From Gorsachius magnificus (taxonomy: Eukaryota; Chordata; Aves; Pelecaniformes; Ardeidae), in contig CM067082.1 of NCBI GenBank assembly GCA_034008185.1, positions 87,543,684-87,607,683 on the forward strand: DNA of 64,000 bases, read 5' to 3'. How positions within the stretch are numbered: the first letter of the stretch is position 1; each line of letters starts with the position of its first letter. Shown here piece by piece: positions 1 through 11,700 of the stretch. The position numbers and the translations under genes are program-made. Below the pieces are notes generated by a model. It was given only the letters and a program-made list of their open reading frames with translations, searched no databases and was not told the DNA's origin.

Positions 1-2800
1 GCTTAGCAAAGTACAGGAAGCTAATATCACTGTCTGTGTCCTCCAAACTGAAGCTGCCTTAAAGAAAAGTGGTACTTCAATGAAATAGACTGCTTTCATC
101 CTTTTAATGATGTGTTTGTTTTAATTTAGTTGTAAGTTCATGCTTCTTTAGGATTCATCTGAATCTTATCCCCCAGCTATATGTGTAATTCAGGCTTCCT
201 GTTTTAAGGTCATCCTAACACAGAAAATTGTCATTATATTGCATATCAGTATAAGGAGGGATTTTAAAATGTTCATGAGCTTAGTATAGTTGTTCTTATT
301 TAAAAAGCCAGCTTCTGTGTACTTCCCATGTGGGATCTCTGAATAACATTTGTGTTACTATCTTTGTACAACTCCTAGTGATAGCCTGAGTCAAACATAA
401 TATGCCAACCATTCCTTTTTTTTTTCTCATGGATTTTCTTTGTTCATCTGAATAATATAGTTATTTTAACTTCTTAATTTATAGTTCCTATAGCATGTGC
501 ACATTAAAGTACAGTATATGAAACTACTAAAGAAACCGCACCCTAACTTTTAGCTCAGCAAAACTCCATCAGTTGTAAATAGAAGCAGTATTTGGGTGGG
601 AACATTCTGAGATTTTATTGTTTAACTGTAGTCTCCGCAGGATTCGAAACCACCAGGTCAGTTCTGCAGGTAGGCTTCTCAGGACCTGCATCAGTCAGGT
701 TTCAAATGTCCTTCACTGCTGCCATATAAGATGTTGGCTGCATTTACACGACTGATCAACCTCTGCACGCATCCACCGCCTGCATTCTTGACATGTAGGA
801 GCATACTAGGATCTAGATTTAAGCTGAGCTTTAGAGCAGTGAGTGTGGGAAATGGGACAGGCCACAAAGCTTGTGGTGCTCAGAGTCGCTTTGGAACCTG
901 CTCTTCACTTTGCAGCATAGGCATGGCCTGGGTGTTCAGCGTGCTGTTTAGTGGGCACAGATGACAGCCCAAGGACTGCACACATCACCTGGCATAATGT
1001 CAATGGTCAATCTGTGGTTAGTTACTAAGTCATAACTATAATAGTTACTAAGTCATAACTATAATGTAAGGGCACTTGCTCTGGTGGACTTCTGCTTGTC
1101 TTCACTTGCGCCATCTGCTCTAAAACTGGAATTGAGGTGACAAAGTCTTAGCTTGTTGTAAGGACAGCAGCTGGCTTTGAGGGTAGGCACCCAGCTCAGT
1201 TTTCCTTGCACAGGGCTGTGGAAAATTCTTGGCCTCAGCCTGAGAAGAGGAGAGGGCAGACAGTTGGGAAGAAGGGGGAGGACAAAGTTGGTTTGGGTAC
1301 CAGGACAGGAGGCAGCAGGGAGACATTTTTTTAAAAGCTGATCCACTGGCACCATTGAAACCATCTCTGGCACAGGTTTATTTTTTTGCAGTGGAGGAGT
1401 GGTTTGTCCTCTTAACTCCTCACCTTCTGTCTTTTCTTTCCATAATCCTAGATCATGCGTTGCCTGAGCCGGGGACTCTCTCTTTCCTTTATTTGTAAAG
1501 CACACAGCTGACGTGGCTGTTCTCCCTCTTGTAGCCTGCCAAGTACCACTGAATTACAAATAGTGAGAAGCAGAAAGAACGGACAGTTATCGACACTGGG
1601 CTTACAGGGCCACTGGCAGACTTGCTTCCTGCCATTTGGGTAACGGAATCACAATTTCAAAATCAAATATTATTTTCTGTAAGGAAGCCTTTCTTTTCAG
1701 AATCCTTGGCACACAGTGGCCTGAATACTCCTGTCCTAATTCTGGCAAAACTCCAGCAGACATCAAAGTTACTTTTTCCTTAATACAGGTCTGCAGGATT
1801 CTGCTTTTAAGTACAAACATGTCATATGTACGTGGCCTAATTCCCAGAAGTGCTGAGCAGACCCATAGTATGTTGCCAACAAAGGGAGGGGAGAGAACTA
1901 GACAGCTTGAAAAATAGTAGTTAGCAAAATTATTCATGTTGCTTTCATAATTACATTTATAACTGCATCATCATGATGTGATGTGTTGATTAGTATCCTG
2001 AGAAGTTCATATAATTAAACAGACCACAGGGAATTAGCAGACTTAGAGCAAAACCGTGCTACTATTTTTGGCACATTTCTGTTCACATCTGTTTGATGGA
2101 TTGGGAAGTGACCACAGTGTAAGACCTGATGAAGAAGCAGCGGCTTCCTTCCTTTGCATGCTGGCGTGGTCCCGTGTCTGCAAAGTGAATTTGCTACTGC
2201 AGCATAAGCATGGTGGGTGGCTGGGCACTTACTACTGAGCGTTGCCGAAAGGGTGCCTGATCTTCTTGGTGTGAAAGCACCCATACATCTGTTTCTTTTT
2301 GCCATAGATGTCTGCAAAGTTTGTAATGAGTCACTGCCATGCATTTGTAGTCAGCAGCAGACTGCATCTGGAATGCACTGTAATGCTTGGTCTGTCAAAG
2401 TATTAAATGTGAGCAACTGCCCCAGATTGCTCAAAAGGGGGAACTTGTGCATTGTCTCTGGTCCAGACTTTAGCTGTCCGATCATAAGTAAGTGGCTTAC
2501 CTTCTCTTTTGCCACATGCCAAATTACAATTCTATTGGGAAATATTGGTGGGACTATGTAGTACATGTAAAGTACTCTGAATGTAGAGCTTAAATATTGA
2601 CAAATGTTGTCTTTGGGCAACACGCATTTTCAATGAAGTTCTATGACAAAGACAGACAACAGTCATATAAGTCTCTGCTAATTCACCCAAAACCCAGTTT
2701 CTGCTAGGGAAAAGGAGTGACAACAACTTTTTAGGCTGAAGATTAGATGAAGACATCTGTTTTTGGAGATGGTCTGGCATATACAAACAAGAAAATTTCA
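1..2800. other. no gene seen: unique AT-rich DNA
   Basis: Apart from the 23-base tandem duplication at 1020-1065, I see only short open frames (the longest 148 codons, minus strand 1059-1505) with no family resemblance and no consistent splice context. A possible 29-base micro-exon at about 631-659, between GTAGTCTCCGCAG and GTAGGC, is too short to assess. Confidence 0.6.
1020..1065. repeat. perfect tandem duplication of a 23-base unit
   Basis: The 23-base unit beginning AGTTACTAAGTCATAACT occurs twice head to tail (1020-1042 and 1043-1065) with no mismatch. This indicates a recent local duplication, probably by replication slippage. Confidence 0.97.
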
Positions 2801-2895
2801 TGAGTAGGTCAGACCTTAAGACCATTGGCTCAGTAGCCTATCTTCACTAATAGCTAGTACCAGGTGGTGATTCAGAGGTGATTCCAATGGCATGT
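2801..2895 (-). mobile_element. ancient CR1-type LINE 3' end (amniote), antisense
   Basis: Read on the plus strand, GTAGGTCAGACCTTAAGACC, GGCTCAGTAGCCTATCTTC and GCTAGTACCAGGTGGTGATT line up with the reverse complement of the old amniote CR1 3' end (GGTCAGACCAAAGGTCCAT, AGCCCAGTATCCTGTCT, CCAGTACCAG). It belongs to the same ancient family as the copy at 26195-26290 but lies in the opposite orientation. No coding remnant is visible. Confidence 0.68.
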
Positions 2896-5800
2896 GGTTT
2901 ACCAAACAAAAAAATAAATTACATGACACGATCCAAAGGCTTAGTTTTACCTTTGTAATACTTTCCATCTTACTGTATTATTTATAATCTCCTTTCAGCT
3001 GTGTCATAAGGTGTATGCCATCTACAAGATGTTCTTAGGGGTTTGGAGAGAGTTCAAAGAATTGTGGCAAACTAATCAAGTGTCTAATCTGCATTTTATG
3101 TGAGCGCTTAAAAAATGGTTCACAAATATAATAACTGTCTTAAAATAATCCATACAGGTTTTGATAAAAACATATGTTTTAAGGCACTTCATATATGCAT
3201 GCTACGTTTCCTGGCTGCATTCTTCTGAACCACATCGAAATATAAAGTGTTGACACCTCCCCGATTTAGGTTCTACTTTTTACACTCAGGGGTATTTGAA
3301 CTCATATGGTTGTTTCAATTTTCTGATGTTTTCCTTCGTGGTAAATTTTAATTCCTTTTCTGGAATATTCCTTTACATTCTCACTCATGAAATGTCTGCT
3401 ATATAATATTTATAACACAAGCAGACACTTGTGCTAGTCTGCCCGCTTTATTGAGCTGACTTGACCCTCTCATTGCTAGGTGTCAGTATAAAAGTACACT
3501 TATTATTACACTTTATTGCACCAACAAAGACAAAGGTAATAAATTAATATTTTAGATGGAATTGTCTCTACCTTTATATGAAGATCCACTCTACAGTCTG
3601 TATACTTCACCTCAAAAAATGCGTATATATGAATCTGTGGTAATGCTACAGAATAAAATTTATTCTATGCTTTTGAGAAATTATGGTTTAATTAAATTGA
3701 TATACTGAGTGCTTGAAGGTAGCTTGTATGAAATTTACACATAGAATACACTGTAAGATTCAGTTGTTATCATTAGAAGAATATTACTGCATAGGATGAA
3801 TGTGATCCACTAATTTCTTTGATTTCTTCTAGCATGGTTATTCTTTAAAAAATTAAATCTGTTATTTTGAGGGAATCTTTCCTGCTGTTTAGCAGATTAA
3901 TGATCTTTATCATTCATGGCATTATCAGTTCTGCATGCAATAGATAACTTTTGTATAGAGTCCTGTACTAATAGTGTACATCACTGGTGACTGACAGTAC
4001 AACTCATCCACTTAATTTTTTGCAGCCTGATTCACAGATATCTTACCTGACAGCATTCTAATTTCTAAGTGCTCATTTTTCATCTAAAGTCTTTTTTTTC
4101 CCATGCTGTTCTTTGCAAAAGAATACCAACAACGCAATCACTGCCACTTACAGGATATGAGCTCTGATATTTTTACTGTTCTTTTTCCTGGACTACCTGT
4201 GACAGAGGCAGTTTTTCACATTTATCTATAATTTCACATTTAGAGATAGTTTCACAGAGGATGGTATACAGCTAAGAAAAAACACTGTCGTAATCTGAAG
4301 TTCAGCAACAAGCTCAAGTGAAGGTTCTTTTTGTTTGGCTGTTCTTTTGGGTGGTTTGGGGTTTTTTTGGGGGCGTATATGAAGCTGGATCAGAAGTTTC
4401 TTAGAAAGTTTAAAAATAAGGTTAGATTGTAAAGAACTGCTGGGCAAGTTTGCTATAGCTTTTTTTTAAAAAAAGGAAGTTTAGTACTACATAAACCACA
4501 CAGTGCTCTGTATGCACATGTAGTTATATCGCCTTAAACTGTTGTTAGGAAATTAAATACTGTTGAACCTGTATGAGAGACCTCCAGACTGAAAACAAGT
4601 CTTGCAGAGAATGCCTCCACTGGCTGAAGACCTGTCACTCTTCCTTCTGATGGGTAAAATGCTAGGTCTGTAATGGCCCTGCTCATTGAAGTAAATGGGA
4701 GGTTTATTTCAAAGCCTCCTGGCCTTCAGAAGATTCTCGGTCTTCCGTTAGTCCAGTTTTTGCTGAGGGCAAAGACAGCAAGTCTCATCTAGGACCATGG
4801 TCCAACAGGCCGTGTCTGTCTCCTCAGTCATACTGGCAATAAAACTGTTGTAAAAAATTTGTGTTCAGATGAGAATCAAACAGGCTGCATTCCAATTAAT
4901 TAGTTATAAGAAAACATTAAGAATATTCTGGGGGCTGAATCAATTACATTGTTTTTTGGCTTTTTTCTTCAACTTGGAATCATAAAAAAAAAAATTAAAA
5001 ATTATTTGGTTTATGGTGTGTCATGATAACCATGCTTCTGCTTCTTAAGGTTTCTGCTTCTTCTCTGTGGTACTGGCTCTGGATTTCCGCCAACCACACT
5101 TTATTTATTTTGTTTCTAACATCCACTCATCATGCACTTCGCTAGCGTCTTAAATCTCTGTCTGTTTTTAAAGTCATCTCACTTCCTTTGTTAATTTGTC
5201 TATTTGTTCCTGTGCCTTCTGGAGTTATTTTCCTCCTCTTGTCCTAAATCGGTCCATTTTTTACTATGCAGCTGCCTCAAGTTTTGATTCTGCTTTGTTA
5301 CAGTCTTCCAGCTTCAGTTTAGCTTCCATTTTTTCCTTCACTATGTCGTTGTTTTACATATGTAAAAGTTGGCATATATTCCAGATTTCATTGCTGGTAA
5401 ATTCTTAGATATCTTTCTCTCCCCTGATTTAAGTCATAAGATCAGTCAGTTTCTACTGTTTAAGTCTTGTTATTCTGCACGGCTTTTGCTCATGAGTAGT
5501 TCTAACTGAGATTTTTCTTATGTCTTGCCTGTAAATCTGTTTTGTCTGCAGGGATGACCTCTTTTTCCTGAGTCTAGGCTACTTGAGATAAACACTGTTC
5601 TTTATAGTAACAAATGGAGAAAGAAAAAGGGAAAAAAAGGTAGTCTTTATATTCTTTTTCTATTACCAGAGGTAAATGGAGCCCAATTTTAAATCTTAAG
5701 GCTTGTCCTGTTCAGCCTGCAGTTTTGTGCATACTCTTAGCATCCACATACTTTCTACATTTTTTCCATGCCTAGGAAACTCTTAAACATGCAATTTCTG

Positions 5801-6280
5801 GTGTAATTTGCCCGGTGTCCAATATAGCTGAGAGCTGTACAGCAAAGCTTTCTTTGTGACTACTACTGCAGAATTTAAATTTGGATCCTATAACTGTAAG
5901 GGTAATTTGTGGCTTTGCCATTAGCTTTTCTTTTTTATAGATGGTGAATCCTAAATGCCATGTGCCGCCCTAACTGTGTGATGCAAAATAGTGTGATTTG
6001 CCATTGTAGTTCTAGTCTTGAATCCATTCAGCTTCTGAGTCTTTGTGAAAAACTTCATGGAGGTAAAGACTGAGATTATGAATCATAAAAATGCCATTTT
6101 CTTTTGTGTATATATTGTGGTCAAGGAAGAACCAAAGTAATGTTTATAAAAGAACAACCTGGGAAGTCATATTGATTTTATCTATCCTGGCCCTGCTTTT
6201 TCATTTTTAGTCTTAGTACTTTCTCTGCTAGACATGAATTTTTCCTCTTTTAGGGTTTTCAGTAGCTTAAATTTACTCAC
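2896..6280. other. no gene seen: unique AT-rich DNA
   Basis: Long T-rich stretches and short random open frames. A motif TTGAAGTAAATGGGAGG at about 4688 recurs in part at about 24563 and may be a trace of an old dispersed repeat. Confidence 0.6.
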
Positions 6281-6358
6281 CTTTGGTAACATCAAAGATG
6301 GTTGCCACAACCACTCTCTCAGGTTCCTGGACCTCCATGAAGGTACTTGCTGTCATTC
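6281..6358 (-). CDS. candidate internal coding exon (78 bases), gene unknown
   Basis: On the minus strand a long polypyrimidine tract (rich in T from about 6400 to 6362) runs into CCCCTTTATAG, a textbook 3' splice site. The 78-base exon then ends AAAG before GTGAGTAAAT, a near-consensus 5' splice site. Only one of the three frames is open across it. That frame enters two bases into a codon and leaves one base into the next, and encodes 25 residues including TFMEVQEPERVV and VVATIFDVTK. The residue composition (acidic patch, then alternating beta-like hydrophobics) looks protein-like. I do not recognise the protein family. No partner exon on the minus strand could be assigned with equal strength, so the host gene, if any, has most of its exons outside the window. 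A chance splice pair or a noncoding exon remains possible. Confidence 0.42.
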
Positions 6359-8659
6359 CTATAAAGGGGAAGAATAAAAAAAATAAATTTTACTTTGACA
6401 AATGGAAAAAATACATTTTTTCTCCTGCATTCTACTTTCAGGAAGTTCTATTCAGCTTGATTTTTTAGAGGTAGTGCTGTCTGACTTCTGACTTTTGTGA
6501 TTCTCTTTAGAACTTATTTCATGCTTGCAGTGCTCTTAATTTCTCTTCTTTAAGGTTTTGTTCATATTTTCTCAGAAAAGAACTAAAAGCACTGATATGT
6601 GTGTGCCATGGCAATAAATGTTTGCTGAGGCAGAGAGACCAATCATATTTATTTCAACATCTTCATTAGAAATTTCATGTCAACTTCTACATGATTAAGC
6701 TGTACACTTCATCATGATGATCCTGGATTTTTATGGCTTCGTGTTTTAAGATTGTTTAAGACTGAAGTGTGAAATGAAGTTTTTCCATTCCTGATGTGCA
6801 AGCGCCATCTCTTGTTTTTGTCTCCTGGTGTGCTGACAGAGCATATATTCAGGAAAAGTAAAGGAAGTTAGTGCATATGTGGATAAAGCACGTGAAGTTA
6901 GTCCATCGGTTTCTCCAGTGAGGGACTGTGCCACTGTTACCAGTGAAGCTTCAAGAGGGCTTCTGTAGCTGGGATAACTGAATCTCATTTTCCTTTTTTC
7001 CCCTGTAACCTCCTTTCTTTACCTATGCACAATGTGTGAATGGAAGAAGAAAGTTTTTTCTAAATGTCAACTACCAGGAAAGGAAACAGAAGATAAGTCA
7101 TCTCTGTGGTTTTGGGAAAAGGAATTTTACTGCGTACAATGTGTGTATATATTTATATAATTATAGAAAGTTAGGTGTTAGCAATAATCAATGTGCACAT
7201 ACAAGACCATATTTTCTTAACATAGGAAGAGCTGCGATTGAGACTATCCTTTTGCTTTTTCTACAAACATAAAAATCTGGAATATGGAAAAGATGACCTT
7301 TTAGAATAAGCTGACCATATTCAAAGTTATTTTGATTTCTGACCACAATTTTTCTAATTTTTTTTTTTCTAGGTTCCAGGTGTACATGTGTGCCTAAGGA
7401 AAGCATGGGCTTCTTCTAAGTTTATAATCTGAGTCTGAAACAGATATTTTGCACTAATATGTGGATGTGTGGTTTTCAGTTACCTTTCTCATGCAAAGTG
7501 AGTGCTACTCTCATGCACTGGGATTCCCCTTGTAGCGACTCTCTACTTTCAAGTTCTAGCTAGTGGTTCCTCCAAAAATGTACACGTAGCAATGTGTGTG
7601 AGAGAGAAGGCCAGGGTGTTATGGGTTTAGCTGAACATACTGTATAAAATCACTATGTTACCCCAGTATTAAGACATGTTCTGGTCCACCAGCATCTTGG
7701 GAATATTTAGTCATAGGGTTGAAGCTCTGGTCTCTAATTAGTAGAAAAACACTTTTGCATGAGACATTTTGTAACATAAATGGGGGCTCTCAAGATTTTT
7801 GGATGTTAAAAGTTTCCAGCCCATCAGCGTTGTGTGACGTTACCCTGGAACGTAAAACAAAAGCTGGAGCTAACTAGCACAGCTCCTCAATCTACTGTTG
7901 ATGTTGTTTTGCTGTTTATACAGGACACCAGGTCTCTGGATAATGAGGGTGATGGAGAGATGATAGCTTGATTATCCCACTGCTGTGCTTTTGCTGGGAA
8001 CTGATGAATCCTTCATGCTTTTTACTATCTCAGGCCAGTGTTGCTGGGGAGGATGAGAAAAAGTCGTAAAGATGACATGTTTGCTGTCCTGCTCCCTGAT
8101 GGGGCTCCAATGCATTACCTGGATCTAATTATCTCATCTGCAGTTGACAGAGAAGCTTCCATGGCATGCTTTCCATCACTGGGAGCCTCCGCCAAGCTTC
8201 CAGTGGGCTGTCTAATAGCTTGATATATTTTTGGACCTCCTGCTCATTGGATGAACAAGCTGAAGTAAATCATGTGTTGACCTCAAAGCATTTATAAACT
8301 GTAGAACATTATATTCTCATCAGAGCCATAGGGGCAGTAAACTATAGTTTCTCTGCTGTGAAACATGGTTTTGGTTATGCACTGTGTTACTAGGGTTGTA
8401 CTTAAACAATAATACATCATTTGTGGCACATGTCGCCTTCTTTATTGAAAGGCAAAACAAAGAGTTGAGGACAAAAATCATTACTACTTTAGCAATTTTT
8501 CACAAAATGCTTTTGTTTTGTACTTGACACACAGATGGGACATTGTACTGCAGTGCAAATGATGTATAACAGTATGACAAATTTCATTTTCCTTATAAAA
8601 CAAGAATCAGAATAGTGGATGAATTTGGGGAAATGGTGTTAACTTTTTTTGTTAGTGTT

Positions 8660-8706
8660 AAAAATAAAATAAATAGGGGAATAAATACAAAATAAATAAA
8701 TAAAAA
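8660..8706. repeat. AAAT/AATA-rich low-complexity tract
   Basis: A run of AAATA-type units (AATAAATAGGGGAATAAATA, then AAATAAATAAATAAAA) of about 45 bases. Confidence 0.85.
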
Positions 8707-11700
8707 AGACATCGACTCCGAGGGAAAAATTCCTATTTGAGCCCTTTAATTGTCTTGGCAGATATTGATTAAAGAGCTTAAATGAAAATATTGGAAACAA
8801 TAAACTCACTTGTGTTAGAGCTTTTGTATCACCTTGATAGTGATAATCCACAATGGAGGAAAAAATTAACACAAGGTGTTACACAGAAGCTGGACTAGGG
8901 AAATGATAGAAGATCAATTCTGAGGAAAGCAAACTGTATTCTTAGCCTGCTTTGAATCACAGACTCTTTGGTTCTTCAACCGTGTTGAAATAGAAATGCA
9001 ACTTTTCAGCCTTCTTGTTTCAGTTTATGTCACTGTGGTATATTGCTGTCTGTTGCATCATACTGTGAAAGATGTCCACCGACTGTTGGGAAAGTGTTTT
9101 GGACTTGGTTTTTTTAGTGTGGCATAGCTTTGCTTTTTCCTTTTATTGTGGATTTAAAGGAAACCTGCCCAAAATCTTTACTCTGTATCCAACCATGAAA
9201 TTTTATGTAACATTTCCCTGTTATAATTGTTTAATAAGAAAACAAGAATTTAATAGCTGTAACATGGGAGAATCCCAACCCATGCACAAGCACCAGGATC
9301 CCATATTGTGAAGTGGTTTATGCACATGAAACAGAGTGTAATGAATGAGAAAGTTGCCACTGTTTTACCAAGACTTTGTGTGAAAGCGTTTCATCTCAGT
9401 CATCGTTAAGGTGCAGCTGAAATTCAGCCCCATGGTCCAACAGTACAGCAAAATTATTTTTCTTTTTGTTTAAGCAGGCACTGAGTTTTGACATTTTCAC
9501 AATAGCAAAAGCTAAGGAACTGTTTAACTATTTGGTTTTGTTACTGCAGAAATCCTCAGTCTGGACTGATATATCTAGATCTTAAATGATTAAAAGTTTG
9601 AGGTTGTTCACACCTACCAGTCTGGGGATGGTGCGTTAGAAAGATAAGGTCTGTCTGCAAAGCATGAGTCTGAACAAGAGCTGAGCTTTGAAGTCCTCTT
9701 TTCTCTCTGCTACCAAAATTTTGAAGTATTACTAATTTCTGTGAAGCAGATGAGGAAGAGATATCCATGCCAGATAAGAGGACAAAAACTAGGAAACTGT
9801 CCTATGAGCAATGAACTTGTGAAATCTGTGGTTAGCTCCTGTGTGGAGTCTCTGGTACCCAATAGCGCAGTTGCTAACGCTGCTGTCTTTACCTTAGTCC
9901 AGGCCCTTATTTGGTCTCTTTCCTCTGTCCATTTACCCCTTTCCATGACATTTATTTCAATTCATTACATGTGGTCCTCTAAAACATTCAAGTCTATATT
10001 CTTTCTGGTAAAGTTGGTTGGAATTAGCCTCCAGTATCCAAAGTTTTAGAGACTCAGACACACGCACAAAGGAAGAATTGTATATGTGTGATTTCCCCAG
10101 TCTAAAAGAATGTACTGTGTTTGTACAACTAGAACTAGAGGCTGCAGAGAGGAGCGTTGAAATAACTAAGGAGCAATTTGTGAAGAAATATTAATTACGT
10201 AAGCCTTAGGTTCCATCAACATCTTGCTCCATATTTTCCCCAATGTTACTCTGCACTGTACACAATTGTGGGTACAAAGCTGGAGTAAATTGATGGTGCC
10301 TGCTTCCCGTGCAAAGTCACATCAGAAATCCAGTATGATGCCATCTAGTTTGTTTACCAGCTTAGATATGAACTGTAACAATTTGCAGTATTCTTATGGT
10401 TTTGTGGTTAAGGGTATTTATTTTTTTTTATCTTTTCCTGTCTGTCTCTACTTATGTCATACAGAGCTTTAATCTCATCCTTAGCTGGTCTAAGTTGACA
10501 CAGCTTTGCTGGCATCAACAGAATTACAGTTATTTATATAAACTAAGGATATGGCCATGCATATGGGATCAGGGTGAGTCTAGGAAATGACAGCCTACTT
10601 TCAGGGGAATATCCAGGATGGGGAACTTGTCTTGAAGTTAATAACTTCTGCTTGGCTCTGTAGCCCTGATAATATATTTTTTTTCTGCAAATGATCTCCT
10701 CGTGAGTGTGTTGGATAAAGCTGCTGAATTAATATTTACCAAGGTCTATCGAGATATTTTACCCTACTGTCCTTGTTAGCCAGCATGCTGACTCCAGGCT
10801 CTCCCAGGGCAGCAAGGGGCACACTACCCCTGCAGCCTGTATTCAGTCCCTGAAAGTTTAGAGAGAGGTGAGATACATATGAAAGAGGAATGCAGGGGTC
10901 ATCACATCTGGGACTTAGGCATAGTCTGGGCAGAATGTATTCGCAACCCAGATCTTACCTGGATCTGATATTTAAATAGCCCTTTGGTAGGATATACATT
11001 TAGAAATCCTTCCTTATGTACTAGGCAATAGTAGCTTGAATATAGAAGATTTATTCCCCTGGGTTATAGGAAACATGATTTTTCAGCATTTGTCTAACTG
11101 AACACTGCTTAACCTTTCCTTTGTCAAAACCTGCTATGTGTAGCACCTTCCCCTCTAGCAAGATGGAAAAGGTCTGACAAAAAGCAATCCCTGGGCTCTC
11201 TCTTGTTGCAGGTAGAATCCATGAAAACATTGTGCCATTAGGACATCCTAAAAATCTAGAGAGACTCCTGGGATATTGCTGCTTCTGTCTTCTGATAGCT
11301 TTCTGTTGGGCAGCAGCTTTTGTTCTCCTTATGGAAACATCTAAACTAAATGAGATCAGCCTTTTCATGGACTAGGCTGCAGGATTTGTGCCCAAAACTG
11401 CTATTTTCTTCTTGATTTAAAAATTTTCCTTACTTTGATAATTTTTTTTTTTTTGTATTTTAGTATTTGTAACTCTGTGCACACTACATTGAAGTATCTT
11501 GTTAATGTGCTGTCTGTTTTTGTTTTTTGGTGGTGCTCATCCATTCCTGTCAGGGAACTTCAGATAACGGAAACCTCAGACAAAGAAAAATTAGATTTCC
11601 TATAATTGTATAGTTGACAGCAGTTGGAGTGGTTGTAATCACATACATTAGCTGCTAAAATGCCTATCGGGGGTTTCAATTAGGAGAATTCTGACAATAG

